The notes: generated by a model from the sequence alone, not told the origin. Counted from the stretch's first letter, positions 6,647 to 14,683 are shown. The stretch: DNA of 15,897 nt from Armatimonadota bacterium (GCA_014381035.1 JACMIS010000301.1:1-15897), one strand, 5' to 3'. Numbers and translations are program-made.

Positions 6647-6867
6647 AACAAGTTCCTTCCCATATAAGCTCCGCACAGAGATGGACCATTGTACCCAGAA
6701 CGTTCTGAGGCAGGCGGCTTGTTAGTGTATGAATTTCCACACATCGCGCTACGAAGTCACCGGCATCTCGCCGGTAAATCGTTCCGCGCCGTGCAGACCG
6801 ATGCCCGTTTGCCCGGCGAAGGCTGACAGTGACAGCCGCTAATTTTGGGTGTTGTTTGTACAACGGT

Positions 6868-7287
6868 TCATTCAGTCGTCGTGTTACCATTCACTTTTTG
6901 CATCTGTTCGCGTAAATAGCGGATGTATTGCCTTAATTCCATGGGATTGAAGGGCTTGAACAGATACATGCCGGGAGCGTCGGGGTAAGGTCTTAAGCCA
7001 AAACTCTCACTACATTCTTTCCAGGTCGGGCGCGACAGCATGATAACGCCGAGCGCGAGTGTCGGCGATGCCGGAGTAATCCCTAAGCATTCCAGCATCT
7101 GTTTGCCGGGCATATCCGGTAACTCCTTGCCCAGCACGATGAGCCACGGCTGTTCGGTGCGTACCTTGCTTACCGCATCGGCACCATTCTCAGCGGTGAT
7201 AGCGACGTACTCGTCTCGCAATAAAACATCCACCACTTGCCGGATCACTTTTGCTTCATTATCAACGGCAACCACTTTGCGATTCAT
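6868..7287 (-). CDS. Degenerate receiver-domain (response-regulator-like) protein
   Basis: This is a single-domain protein of 139 residues with the receiver fold order. An acidic pocket strand VVAVDNE (5-11) comes first, then the strand that normally holds the phosphorylated Asp, IVLGKELPDMPG (50-61). IMLSRP (82-87) supplies the Ser, and LFKPFNP (109-115) the conserved Lys-Pro. The phospho-acceptor position is Gly53 and the second acid of the pocket is Asn10, so classical phosphotransfer looks impossible. The Thr/Ser and Lys positions are kept, as in pseudo-receivers that work by protein binding. No DNA-binding or output domain follows. GAGGAAG sits 8 bases before the ATG. It starts 5 bp after the ankyrin gene, so the two are almost certainly co-transcribed and possibly functionally linked. 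Confidence 0.88.
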   Translation of the reverse strand: MNRKVVAVDNEAKVIRQVVDVLLRDEYVAITAENGADAVSKVRTEQPWLIVLGKELPDMPGKQMLECLGITPASPTLALGVIMLSRPTWKECSESFGLRPYPDAPGMYLFKPFNPMELRQYIRYLREQMQKVNGNTTTE

Positions 7288-7292
7288 CGTGA

Positions 7293-9560
7293 CTACTTCC
7301 TCGCCGTAAGCAATGCCTCCACCGATTTAAAGCCGTTTTTGCGGGTGAGTGTGAGCGCGGTAGTTTTGCCGTCCTTCGCCACCATGCTTTTGTCCGCGCC
7401 AGATTTGAGGAGTAGCGCGACCATCTTGGGGTGACCGTCGGGGTTCGGACGTTGCTCCTCGCCCGGTTCGGTGCCGTGAATCTGGCGCATATGCTCCGCT
7501 TCCTGCTCTCGATGTTCGGCAGTCGCTTTTCTATAGGTCTCCCAATCGTCATTTGCCCCATTATCTATGGCAAGCATAAGCGCGGTATAGCCGTTTTTAT
7601 CCGAGTGGTTTGCGTCCGCGCCGCTTCGCAGGAGCCAATCCGCCGCCGCGGTATTCTCACCTTCCGACGCGACACGCATCAGCGCGGTACGTCCTTCGCT
7701 GTCGGTAGCGTCTATTTTCGCGCCGCGTCTGCGCAATTCTTCCGCGACCGGCAACTGTCGGTGTTCGACGGCTTTCATGAGCGGCGTCGTGCCCGTTCCT
7801 CGCGCCGCTTCGTTCACGTCGGCACCGGCTTTGAGCAGGATCGTGAGCATTTCCCGCGCCGCCCGCTCACCGCTGGCGAGGTCCTCGTCCTCCGGTCCGA
7901 AAAGTGAGCCGTCGCGGAGCATCTCCCTTTCGATAACATTCGACTCGATTTCCCAGATCGCCGCCATCAGCGCGGTCTCGTCGCCATCGTTGTCGTCGTC
8001 ACTATGTGCATTCGGCGACGCGCCTTTTTTGAGCAGGTACTCCACGACGCCGGACTGGTTCGCCTTCACCGCCAGCACGAGTGCGCCGGTTTTATCGAGG
8101 TCGGCTCCCGCTCCTAACAATGTATCCAGAATGGTATCCTGAGCTTCGAGTGCTTCCTCTTCCGGTTTTACACGATTTGCCTTTTGATCGCGGCGTCGGC
8201 GCGGTGTTTGTCCACTGTTGCGCAAAAGCCACCTGAGGGCGTTGTTTGCCTGGTCGTTTTGTGCCGGTTTGACCCCGCTTTTCAGCAAGAGCGTAACGAC
8301 TTCGGCGTTGGAAGCCTCCACAGCGCATAGAAGAGGGGTCCGTGCCGGGGCACGCGATTCCGTGTCCTCCGGCTTGCCATCCGCGCCCCGTTTCACGGCG
8401 GGGGCGTTGACATCCGCCCCCGCCGCGAGAAGAAGCGGAATAATCGCGTCGCTCCCATAGGTCGCGGCGATATGGAGTGCGGACTGACCGCTATAAGGAT
8501 GCGTGTATCGTGCGTCCGCTCCGGCATCGAGTAACGCTTTGACGATCACCGGGTCGTTACTTTTCGCCGCTGCCGTCAGCGGGGTTTCGCCGACCGGCTT
8601 TTTGTTGTCCAATAACTGTTGACCGGGGATGTTCGGCACCGGGCGGGGGGCGTTCGGATCGGCACCACCGGCAAGGAGCTCTTTCACTCGCGCCATATTG
8701 CCGAACGTCGCCGCCTCCCAGAGGTTCATCGGGGTTCGTTTTTCGAGCAACGCGGCGATCTCGTCACGACCACGCTGGGCTGCCCAGCGGAACGCCGTAT
8801 AGTCCAGCATGTCACGCAAAGCCGGGTCCGCGCCTTTGTCCAGAAGCAGGCGCACGGTGTTAAGTTTGTTGTGTTGCGCGGCACGCATCAGCGCGGTAGA
8901 ACCGTCGGCGCAAACGTGGTTGACGTTCGCGCCACGTTCAAGCAGAAACAGGGCTATCGGATCGGGATCGTCGCCGAGATCGCCCTGCCGTCCGATGGCT
9001 TGATAAAACGCCGTCTCGTTCCCGTAGGGATGCCCACTCGAACTAACGACCTCGCTCACGGCGTCTATATTCGCGCCGCGTTCCACGAGCGATTTGACCA
9101 GTGCGAGGTCGCCGGTGTCTACCGCACGCATCAAGAGAGTATGTCCACCATATCCCGCAGCCATGTTGACATTCTTCATGTGCGCTACCAGTGACTTGAG
9201 CAGGGGGAGATGTTTCGCCGGGGCGTCACTCACCCGGTACGTGACGTTGAAAATGATCGGTATACCGGGCTGCTTGTCACCCTGGGATTGAACGATGGCG
9301 GCGGGATCGGCTCCGGCTTTGAGCGCGGCTTGTGCGGCGGCGAGGTCGCCGCGTCCCACGGCGTCATGCAGTTTTCGGTTCGCGGGTGTGTCGGGTGTGT
9401 AGATCAATTTCGGCGCGGCGGGTGCGGGCGGCGTTATGGTTCGGCGGGACGGGGTTTGTCCGCCTGCCGTCGCCGGGAATGCCCGCCAGACACAGAACGA
9501 CGCGACACTCAGCGAGATGCCGATTCCCAGAGCCATACCGAACTGTTTTTGCGCTATCAT
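7293..9560 (-). CDS. Ankyrin-repeat protein with N-terminal membrane anchor or signal
   Basis: This is a 755-residue protein. Residues 8-33 are hydrophobic after a short start with Lys5 (GMALGIGISLSVASFCVWRAF), giving a signal peptide or uncleaved anchor. A Pro-rich linker (36-52) follows. The rest is ankyrin repeats, roughly 13-15 units, visible as recurring LLxxGAD(V/P)N turns and G-x-TAL/PLMxAA helices: for example GGHTLLMRAVDTGDLALVK, DGSTALMRAAQHNKLN, SGQSALHIAATYGSDA, EGRTALMRVASEGENT. Several acidic insertions interrupt the array (near 500-520 and 540-560, and at 660-710). Ankyrin arrays bind proteins; no catalytic domain is visible. GGGA lies 6 bases before ATG 9560. The 5-bp gap to the pseudo-receiver gene indicates one operon. 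Location would be periplasmic, surface or membrane-tethered if the N-terminal segment is functional. Confidence 0.93.
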   Translation of the reverse strand: MIAQKQFGMALGIGISLSVASFCVWRAFPATAGGQTPSRRTITPPAPAAPKLIYTPDTPANRKLHDAVGRGDLAAAQAALKAGADPAAIVQSQGDKQPGIPIIFNVTYRVSDAPAKHLPLLKSLVAHMKNVNMAAGYGGHTLLMRAVDTGDLALVKSLVERGANIDAVSEVVSSSGHPYGNETAFYQAIGRQGDLGDDPDPIALFLLERGANVNHVCADGSTALMRAAQHNKLNTVRLLLDKGADPALRDMLDYTAFRWAAQRGRDEIAALLEKRTPMNLWEAATFGNMARVKELLAGGADPNAPRPVPNIPGQQLLDNKKPVGETPLTAAAKSNDPVIVKALLDAGADARYTHPYSGQSALHIAATYGSDAIIPLLLAAGADVNAPAVKRGADGKPEDTESRAPARTPLLCAVEASNAEVVTLLLKSGVKPAQNDQANNALRWLLRNSGQTPRRRRDQKANRVKPEEEALEAQDTILDTLLGAGADLDKTGALVLAVKANQSGVVEYLLKKGASPNAHSDDDNDGDETALMAAIWEIESNVIEREMLRDGSLFGPEDEDLASGERAAREMLTILLKAGADVNEAARGTGTTPLMKAVEHRQLPVAEELRRRGAKIDATDSEGRTALMRVASEGENTAAADWLLRSGADANHSDKNGYTALMLAIDNGANDDWETYRKATAEHREQEAEHMRQIHGTEPGEEQRPNPDGHPKMVALLLKSGADKSMVAKDGKTTALTLTRKNGFKSVEALLTARK

Positions 9561-9575
9561 TTCATTCCCTTTCGA

Positions 9576-9640
9576 CCGGTACTGGCAAGGAACCTTCCGG
9601 TATTATCATATAAGGAACGCTTAAAATAGAGTCAGGTTAC
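9576..9640 (-). promoter_or_regulatory. Probable promoter region of the ankyrin/receiver operon
   Basis: On the minus strand an AT-rich TATATGATAAT lies 40-50 bases before the ATG. A CTGACT box stands 17 bases upstream of TATATG. Matches to consensus are partial (4 of 6 at the -35). This is the only gap before the ankyrin gene and it follows the prmC stop, so a promoter here is expected but not proven. Confidence 0.35.
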
Positions 9641-9665
9641 GGAACGTTCTTCTTTTCGAAGAAAT

Positions 9666-10547
9666 TTATGTCCTCCGGTATCCCGTCGCGATCACGATAC
9701 GCGGTATACCGGCAAGGTCCGGCAAAATAGAAACCTCCGCGAACCCGGCATGGCGAAAAAGTTCACCTACCGCCTCTCCCTGACCGAGACCGACTTCGAC
9801 AACGACCCGCCCGTTTTCAACCAGGTATGCGGGTGACTCGGTAGCGATGCGCCGATAGAAATGCAGGGCATCCGCGTGAACACCGAGCGCGATGCGCGGC
9901 TCGAAGTCGCGTACTTCCGGTTCCAGTCGCTCGATCTCGTTCGGCGCGATGTACGGCGGGTTCGACGCGATCACCGCGAATTGGATTCCCGATGGTAACG
10001 GCGCGAACAGGTCGCCCTGCAAAAATCTCACGCGATCCGCGACGCCATGACGCTCCGCGTTCGAACAGGCGACGGTAAGGGCACTTGGGGAAATATCAGT
10101 CGCGGTGATGTGCGCGTCTGGTGCATGGATGGCGACGGCGACCGCGATACAACCGGAACCGGTGCAAAGGTCCAAGATATTTACGGTATCCCCAGAATCG
10201 GGGGCGGGGGGGCTACTAATGAGGTTCAGAGCCGACTCAACCACGCCTTCGGTTTCCGGGCGGGGGATAAGCACATCGGACGTCACACTGAATGGTAAGC
10301 CGTAGAAGTCGCGGGTTCCGGTGATATAGGCGAGCGGTTCGCGATTGGCACGGCGGGCGATAGCCGCGCCAAACCGTTGGGACTCGGTCTCGATCAAAGG
10401 AACGTCGGGGCGCAGGAGTAGTTCTTCGCGGGAAAGGTTCGTCGTGTGGCGCAGGAGCAGGATCGCTTCCGTGCGGGCTTCGGTGGGCGGGATCGCAGCG
10501 TCGGCGAGTTGCCGGTGCGCGTCCGCGAGGGCTTCGGCGCGGGTCAT
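9666..10547 (-). CDS. prmC: Peptide chain release factor N5-glutamine methyltransferase
   Basis: PrmC methylates the Gln of the GGQ motif in RF1 and RF2 using S-adenosylmethionine. The 293-residue product has the N-terminal helical domain, then REPLAYITGTRDFYGLPF (69-86) and VLIPRPETE (92-100). SAM motif I is NILDLCTGSGCIAVAVA (123-139), and the catalytic NPPY tetrad is at 196-199, all in normal order. Length is typical. Start ATG 10545-10547 overlaps the acpS stop as ATGA, so translation is coupled. A further 83 codons are open upstream, but they read the acpS region in another frame and are not PrmC-like. It is the last gene of the operon from 14672. A run of seven G at 10206-10212 leaves the frame intact. 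Confidence 0.96.
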   Translation of the reverse strand: MTRAEALADAHRQLADAAIPPTEARTEAILLLRHTTNLSREELLLRPDVPLIETESQRFGAAIARRANREPLAYITGTRDFYGLPFSVTSDVLIPRPETEGVVESALNLISSPPAPDSGDTVNILDLCTGSGCIAVAVAIHAPDAHITATDISPSALTVACSNAERHGVADRVRFLQGDLFAPLPSGIQFAVIASNPPYIAPNEIERLEPEVRDFEPRIALGVHADALHFYRRIATESPAYLVENGRVVVEVGLGQGEAVGELFRHAGFAEVSILPDLAGIPRIVIATGYRRT

Positions 10548-10936
10548 GGCTCGTTTTCCACCAGCACCGCGAACGCCGTGGCGATCTCTTTCAGATGCGA
10601 CAGCGAGATCAGTACCCGGCGACCATTCGCCCGTGCTTCGGCGCGTCCGCTCAGCGAAATGGAAGGGAATCCGGTCAAGGCACGCACGACCTCGATGTCG
10701 CGCAAGCCGCATCCGCCACCCAGGCATTTGATTACCGCTTCTTTTGCGGCGAACCGGGCGGCGATATGCGGCGCGGGGTCGGGGCGCGAAAAACAATACT
10801 CGCGTTCGGCGTCGGTGAGGACGCGGTGGGCGAACCGGTCAGGGTCGCGGGCAATGGCTTCACGGATACGCACCACGTCGGCAAGGTCCACTCCGACCGA
10901 CACGACGCGCCCTCCGGTCAAAACGGGCGGCATCAT
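10544..10936 (-). CDS. acpS: Holo-[acyl-carrier-protein] synthase
   Basis: AcpS moves the 4'-phosphopantetheine arm from CoA to a serine of acyl carrier protein, activating it for fatty-acid synthesis. The 130-residue product has both signatures: VGVDLADVVRI (14-24, with Mg-binding Asp17) and RFAAKEAVIKCLG (61-73, with Glu66 and Lys65). GLRDIEV and the closing ISLSHLKEIATAFAVL match the family. Two ATG codons are adjacent (10936 and 10933); GAGGA lies 9 bases before the first. The first ATG also overlaps a TGA at 10933-10935 that ends a reading frame belonging to the upstream small gene. The acpS stop overlaps prmC by 4 bases. Confidence 0.95.
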   Translation of the reverse strand: MMPPVLTGGRVVSVGVDLADVVRIREAIARDPDRFAHRVLTDAEREYCFSRPDPAPHIAARFAAKEAVIKCLGGGCGLRDIEVVRALTGFPSISLSGRAEARANGRRVLISLSHLKEIATAFAVLVENEP

Positions 10937-11015
10937 TCCCCGTCGTCCTCCGAATCGGCATCAAATTGCCCCGTATTTATCGCGAACGGTTGAGCACCGC
11001 TATTTTCAGCGGACA

Positions 11016-11186
11016 TTATATCGATTGTTTCTGGCAAGCTACCACTGTTCGCGTCCGCAATGCTGAAGTCCGCGTGACGGGTAGTGACGTGGCGAATATT
11101 TTGCGACGGCGTTCGTCCGCAGAGTACGCGAGAGCGTTCGCGTACTCCTCGTCGGACAATTCGACCGCAATGGTTAGCGTCGGCAT
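11016..11186 (-). CDS. Small hypothetical protein, probably frameshifted
   Basis: ATG 11186 has an excellent GAAGGAG site 8 bases upstream and starts 20 bp after the trxB stop. As read, the product has 56 residues, beginning MPTLTIAVELSDEEYANALA. This is a strand followed by a charged helix, reminiscent of small ribbon-helix-helix or antitoxin-like proteins, but I cannot name a family. The tail from about residue 39 is Arg/Thr-rich and unlike the start. In another frame the region 10933-11072 encodes an acidic, natural-looking tail (ADFSIADANSGSLPETIDIM ... DSEDDGE). That frame ends exactly in an ATGA overlap with acpS, the same coupling seen between acpS and prmC. The native gene was therefore probably about 84 residues, 11186 to 10933, with a one-base change near 11065-11080. 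Confidence 0.55.
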   Translation of the reverse strand: MPTLTIAVELSDEEYANALAYSADERRRKIFATSLPVTRTSALRTRTVVACQKQSI

Positions 11187-11206
11187 TGTTGTTGCTCCTT
11201 CTCGTT

Positions 11207-12187
11207 TTAATGCGCTGCCGCTTCCTCGGCTTCCAGGAAGCGGATCGCGTCCATCGCCGCCATACAACCCATTCCGGCAGCCGTGATCGCCTGACGGTAC
11301 TCGGTATCGTGTACATCGCCCGCCGCGTAGACGCCGGGAATACCGACGTGCATCCCTTTGGTCACGCAGATGTAACCGTTCTGGTCCAGGTCCAACTGTC
11401 CCTTAAACAGATCGGTCACCGGCTGATGCCCGATGGCGACGAAAACGCCGTCGGTCGGGATCACGGATTCTTCGTCGGTGAGCAGGTTTTGTACCCGGAT
11501 GCCGGTCACTTTACCTGCCGACGGGTCCAGAATCTCCTTGATTCCTGTATTCCAAAGGAATTTGATCTTTTCGTTTTTCAGGGCGCGGTCCGCCATCACC
11601 TTACTCGCGCGGAGCGTGTCACGGCGATGGATCACGGTGACGGAGTTGACCAACCGGGACAGATACAACGCTTCCTCCATCGCGGTATCGCCGCCGCCGA
11701 CGACCACGACGTCCTTTCCCTTGAAAAAGAAGCCATCGCACGTCGCACACGCCGAAACGCCTTTATTGTACAGCGCGGTCTCGGACGGCAAGCCGAGCCA
11801 CTTCGCTTTCGCGCCGGTGGCAATGACCAGGGTTTTGGCGCGGTGCGTTTTTCCGGTGTTGGTCGTCAGTGCGAACGGACGGTGCGACAGGTCCACGCTG
11901 AGCACTTCCTCGTCCAACAACCGGGCACCGACCCGCTCGGCTTGACCTTCCATCTGAATCATCAGATCCGGTCCGGTGACGGGGTCCCGAAAGCCGGGAA
12001 AGTTTTCCACATCGGTCGTGATCATCAACTGCCCCCCGCGATTTATGCCGCACAAGACAATCGGCGACATTCCGGCGCGTGCGGCATAAATCGCGGCAGT
12101 CAGTCCGGCGGGTCCGCTTCCTAAAATAGCAACGTCATGTACAACGTCGTCGCTGTTATCGGTGATCGTATTGATAATCGTTTCCAT
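11207..12187 (-). CDS. trxB: Thioredoxin-disulfide reductase
   Basis: TrxB uses NADPH and FAD to reduce thioredoxin in the cytoplasm. The 326-residue product carries the FAD-binding GSGPAGLTAAIYAAR (23-37). The redox-active CATC is at 147-150, in the pyridine-nucleotide domain. The NADPH-binding GGGDTAMEEALYLS (164-177) is followed by HRRD, the usual specificity element for the NADPH 2'-phosphate. The second FAD motif YAAGDVHD is at 287-294. Length and order are those of the low-molecular-weight bacterial type. The start is ATG 12187 with only a weak AGG 9 bases upstream. It lies 16 bp after the YggU gene and 20 bp before the small protein, within one operon. Confidence 0.96.
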   Translation of the reverse strand: METIINTITDNSDDVVHDVAILGSGPAGLTAAIYAARAGMSPIVLCGINRGGQLMITTDVENFPGFRDPVTGPDLMIQMEGQAERVGARLLDEEVLSVDLSHRPFALTTNTGKTHRAKTLVIATGAKAKWLGLPSETALYNKGVSACATCDGFFFKGKDVVVVGGGDTAMEEALYLSRLVNSVTVIHRRDTLRASKVMADRALKNEKIKFLWNTGIKEILDPSAGKVTGIRVQNLLTDEESVIPTDGVFVAIGHQPVTDLFKGQLDLDQNGYICVTKGMHVGIPGVYAAGDVHDTEYRQAITAAGMGCMAAMDAIRFLEAEEAAAH

Positions 12188-12203
12188 AATGTAAAACCTG
12201 ATT

Positions 12204-12506
12204 CTATGTATGTTGTAAGAGACGCAAACGCTCCTCTACCGCAACCGATGTCATTCCTTCCAGGGCGAAACGCTTGTCTCGCCCGGTCGCGCCGGACAGC
12301 AGAGTTACTTGCCCACGTGCCACGCCAAAAAAAACAGACATCAGTTCGATACAAGCCGCGTTCGCTTTCCCGTCTATTGGCGGGGAAGTCGTGCGGAGGA
12401 GCAAAACCCCATCCTCGCGCACTCCCGCGATTGAATCCCGGTCGGCGCGTGGCGTGACGCGCACCAGTATTGTTACAATCGGGGATGCCGTCTTGTTCCC
12501 TGCCAT
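12204..12506 (-). CDS. YggU/DUF167 family protein
   Basis: This 100-residue protein of the widespread UPF0235 family has no settled function. The family signatures are clear: VRVTPRADRDSIAGV (15-29), LLRTTSPPIDGKANAACIELMS (36-57, with the typical P-DGKAN core) and a closing segment GQVTLLSGATGRDKRFALEG. The ATG (12506) directly abuts the TAA of the upstream protease gene (12507-12509), so translation is coupled. No signal or membrane segment is visible. In many bacteria this family sits next to YggT membrane proteins; here the neighbours are an intramembrane protease and trxB. Confidence 0.9.
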   Translation of the reverse strand: MAGNKTASPIVTILVRVTPRADRDSIAGVREDGVLLLRTTSPPIDGKANAACIELMSVFFGVARGQVTLLSGATGRDKRFALEGMTSVAVEERLRLLQHT

Positions 12507-14042
12507 TTACTTACTGAAAAGACTGCTCATCATTGTGAAAGCAACCGCATTCTGGCAAAAGTGCAGGACGATGCCCGGTATCAGGCTCTGGCGTAGTTCG
12601 CGCACCGTGGCAAGGACGCATCCCAGCCCGAATATCGGAAGCCAGTCACCCATCGGATGGACGATAGCAAAACAGGCGGCGGAAATCACGACCGCAAGTA
12701 CCGTGGAAAAGCGCGTTTTGAGTGCCGAGTACAACACCCCGCGGAAAAACAGTTCCTCGAAGATCGGCGCGGCGATAGCGACGAGGCAGAAAAGCACGAA
12801 CCTACCGATGTCGCTGCCCTCTCCCGCGATCATTGGCAGAACCGGGTTGGGGGCGAGGGCGGAGTCGTTTTTCTTGAACACCGCGTTATTCAAGGCACCG
12901 AGAGTGAACACTATCGGTAGTGCCGCGCAGTACCCCGCGACCCCGTAGAGCACATCCCATCCGCCCGTTGTGCGCATACCGAGCAGGGGCAAGTCCCATT
13001 TTTCTGCACGCGCCTTTGACAACAGATACAACGCGGCGAGAATCCCGGTCCCGACATATACCGATGCGGACAGATAAACGGGCGATACCGAATCCAGTCC
13101 CGGAAGTATCCCGGCTATCAAGCCGACGCCCCGCGAGATCGCCAGATACGCGACAAAAACATCAATCAAACTACCGAAAGGGAGTGTCGGCGGCGCGACG
13201 GCTTCTTCCACTTCCCGGCGAAGTCGCCCGACGTTGTTCCACTTTTTAGTCGCCCATGCGGTCGCAAACAGAATCAGGAAAACGAGACCGGCGAGTGCCC
13301 CTGCGACCAGGAGCAGGATCAAGAGAACAAGCCGCGTTATCTCAAACGTCACTTTGGTTTGCAGGGCTTTTTGTAACGTGCTCGCCTGATCGGTGCGTCC
13401 GGCGAGCGCGTAAACATCCACGAGAACTTGTTGCTCTAAAAGCCCGAGTTGCAACGCCTTCACCCGCCCGATGATGAGAGCGGTGTTTTCCCGGTCGAAC
13501 TCTTTCGCCGCGTTTTTGCCGTACAAAGACCGCCACAATGCGACTTCCGCACCCACGGCTCCCGGTTTTTCGCCCCGCGCCGCAAGATTGGGGGCGAGAA
13601 CGCCGGTCAGGAATTCGTTATCGAGAGGCTTTTTTTGCAGGTGCTCCAGAACCAGTACTTTTCGGGCGGAAGCGACCCCTTTTTTGCTGAGTGCGATTTT
13701 CCGGTAGGCGTTGGCGGCGGTATCGGCGAATACTTCCTGCTTACCGGACTTATTGCGGGTGCTTTGCGTGGAAAACGTCGGGGAAAGGGCGAGTCGCGTC
13801 AGGTACTCTGCTTGAAACATCTCCTGCAAGCTTGTTGCCGAGGTAGGAACACTGCTGCTTTTGACGATTTTCGCGCCGCTTCCCTGTAGCGCAGTGATTT
13901 GCGGAAGAGCATACGTGATCAGCAGGATCGCGAGCCAGACCCAGAGAGACGCGGGAATGCGCCACGGACCTGGGACGGGTAAAGGACGATCTGATTCGGG
14001 GGCGGATTCTTCTGATGTTTGCGGGGGGCGGTCTTCGGTCAC
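12507..14042 (-). CDS. CPBP-family intramembrane glutamic protease
   Basis: This is a 511-residue membrane protein. The catalytic CPBP (Abi/CAAX-prenyl protease 2-like) core is at the C-terminus: EELFFRG with Glu429-Glu430 and Arg434, FAIVHP with His462, and LHFCQN with His494 and Asn498. These are the four conserved motif elements. Hydrophobic segments lie at about 31-50, 236-262, 292-313, 325-341, 363-386, 413-428, 446-460, 468-480 and 486-505. Between the first two is a soluble region of about 180 residues (52-232), helical and charged, which is larger than in most family members. The GTG start (14042) has GGAGGT 8 bases upstream. Substrate unknown; relatives process prenylated or membrane proteins or act in bacteriocin self-immunity. 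The secreted TPR protein encoded just upstream could be a partner of the soluble region, but that is inference. Confidence 0.9.
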   Translation of the reverse strand: MTEDRPPQTSEESAPESDRPLPVPGPWRIPASLWVWLAILLITYALPQITALQGSGAKIVKSSSVPTSATSLQEMFQAEYLTRLALSPTFSTQSTRNKSGKQEVFADTAANAYRKIALSKKGVASARKVLVLEHLQKKPLDNEFLTGVLAPNLAARGEKPGAVGAEVALWRSLYGKNAAKEFDRENTALIIGRVKALQLGLLEQQVLVDVYALAGRTDQASTLQKALQTKVTFEITRLVLLILLLVAGALAGLVFLILFATAWATKKWNNVGRLRREVEEAVAPPTLPFGSLIDVFVAYLAISRGVGLIAGILPGLDSVSPVYLSASVYVGTGILAALYLLSKARAEKWDLPLLGMRTTGGWDVLYGVAGYCAALPIVFTLGALNNAVFKKNDSALAPNPVLPMIAGEGSDIGRFVLFCLVAIAAPIFEELFFRGVLYSALKTRFSTVLAVVISAACFAIVHPMGDWLPIFGLGCVLATVRELRQSLIPGIVLHFCQNAVAFTMMSSLFSK

Positions 14043-14048
14043 GCGGTA

Positions 14049-14672
14049 CTACCTCCCCGTTTTTGCGGCGGGGGGATTCCCGCTGAGTTTCCCCTGAACC
14101 CGCTTTAAGTTATTGGGTGCGGAAGGCTCATCGGGGAACCGCTTCAGGATATATTGCCAGGTGACAAGCGAGTTCTTCAGGTCGCCCGTTTTCTCATAGG
14201 CGTGACCGAGTTGTTTCCATGCAATCACGGGTGCGGCGGGGCTTTTCGTTGCGTTTTGAAGATGCGGCAGGGCATCCTTGTACTCGCGGCGCACCATCAG
14301 TTGCTCGGCAAAGGTGTACTCCGCTTTCCATTTGGTTTTGGCGCGTTTCGTGCCATACGCCATCAGCGTGTTCGCGGCGGGCTTGTCTCCCATGCTCCAC
14401 AGTATCCACGCCGCGCAGGAATAGGCTTCGTCGAACTCGGGGTCGGATTCCACGCAAACGCGGCATAGGGCGACAATGCGGTTGTAGTCGCCTTCGTGAA
14501 AATAATGATCCGTGTTTGCCCAGACGCGGTCAATGACGCGGTATTCCAGACCATCCAGTTGCACGGAAGGCTTCGCGGCGGGTGCGGTTTGCGCGAAGGC
14601 GGACACACACAGGGAAAGAGCGGCGACAGTGCCAGCGGCTCCGGCAACGAGATGGGTAAGAGCGTGTTTCAT
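14049..14672 (-). CDS. Secreted TPR-repeat protein
   Basis: This 207-residue protein has a signal peptide at 1-28 (basic start, hydrophobic core VAGAAGTVAALSLCVSAF, cleavage likely after AFAQ or nearby). The mature part is a helical array resembling tetratricopeptide repeats: YFHEGDYNRIVALCRVCVES, EAYSCAAWILWSMGDKPAAN, EYTFAEQLMVRREYKDALPH, AWKQLGHAYEKTGDLKNSLV. This gives four to five units with the G/A/Y/A spacing of TPR. It probably acts as an export-side protein-binding scaffold. TACAAT stands 5 bases before ATG 14672 and no Shine-Dalgarno is present, so the operon transcript is probably leaderless. It is the first gene of the run to prmC and ends 6 bp before the protease gene, which suggests the two products work together. 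Confidence 0.88.
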   Translation of the reverse strand: MKHALTHLVAGAAGTVAALSLCVSAFAQTAPAAKPSVQLDGLEYRVIDRVWANTDHYFHEGDYNRIVALCRVCVESDPEFDEAYSCAAWILWSMGDKPAANTLMAYGTKRAKTKWKAEYTFAEQLMVRREYKDALPHLQNATKSPAAPVIAWKQLGHAYEKTGDLKNSLVTWQYILKRFPDEPSAPNNLKRVQGKLSGNPPAAKTGR

Positions 14673-14677
14673 GCGTT

Positions 14678-14683
14678 ATTGTA
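14678..14683 (-). promoter_or_regulatory. -10 box of the TPR-to-prmC operon, leaderless arrangement
   Basis: TACAAT on the minus strand is followed by AACGC and the ATG. The preceding bases CGTGC are the same as before the TACAAT at 15062. The -35 is weak (a CTCGAC-like box at about 17 bases). Confidence 0.55.

Noticed and set aside
6639..6890. An 83-codon minus-strand frame between the receiver gene and the secreted protein gene
   Set aside because: It overlaps the end of the receiver gene and the start region of the next gene. It has irregular Arg/Thr-rich composition and no convincing start site.
6696..9649. Shared GAACGTTC palindrome upstream of two minus-strand genes (6698-6705 and 9642-9649) as a common operator
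   Set aside because: The same octamer also occurs inside anmK coding sequence (3679-3686). The two intergenic copies stand at different distances from their genes, so a chance explanation is adequate.
11084..12124. A 346-codon frame on the plus strand opposite trxB
   Set aside because: It is a complement shadow of a GC-rich conserved gene; it has no ribosome binding site and no protein-like features, while trxB on the other strand is certain.
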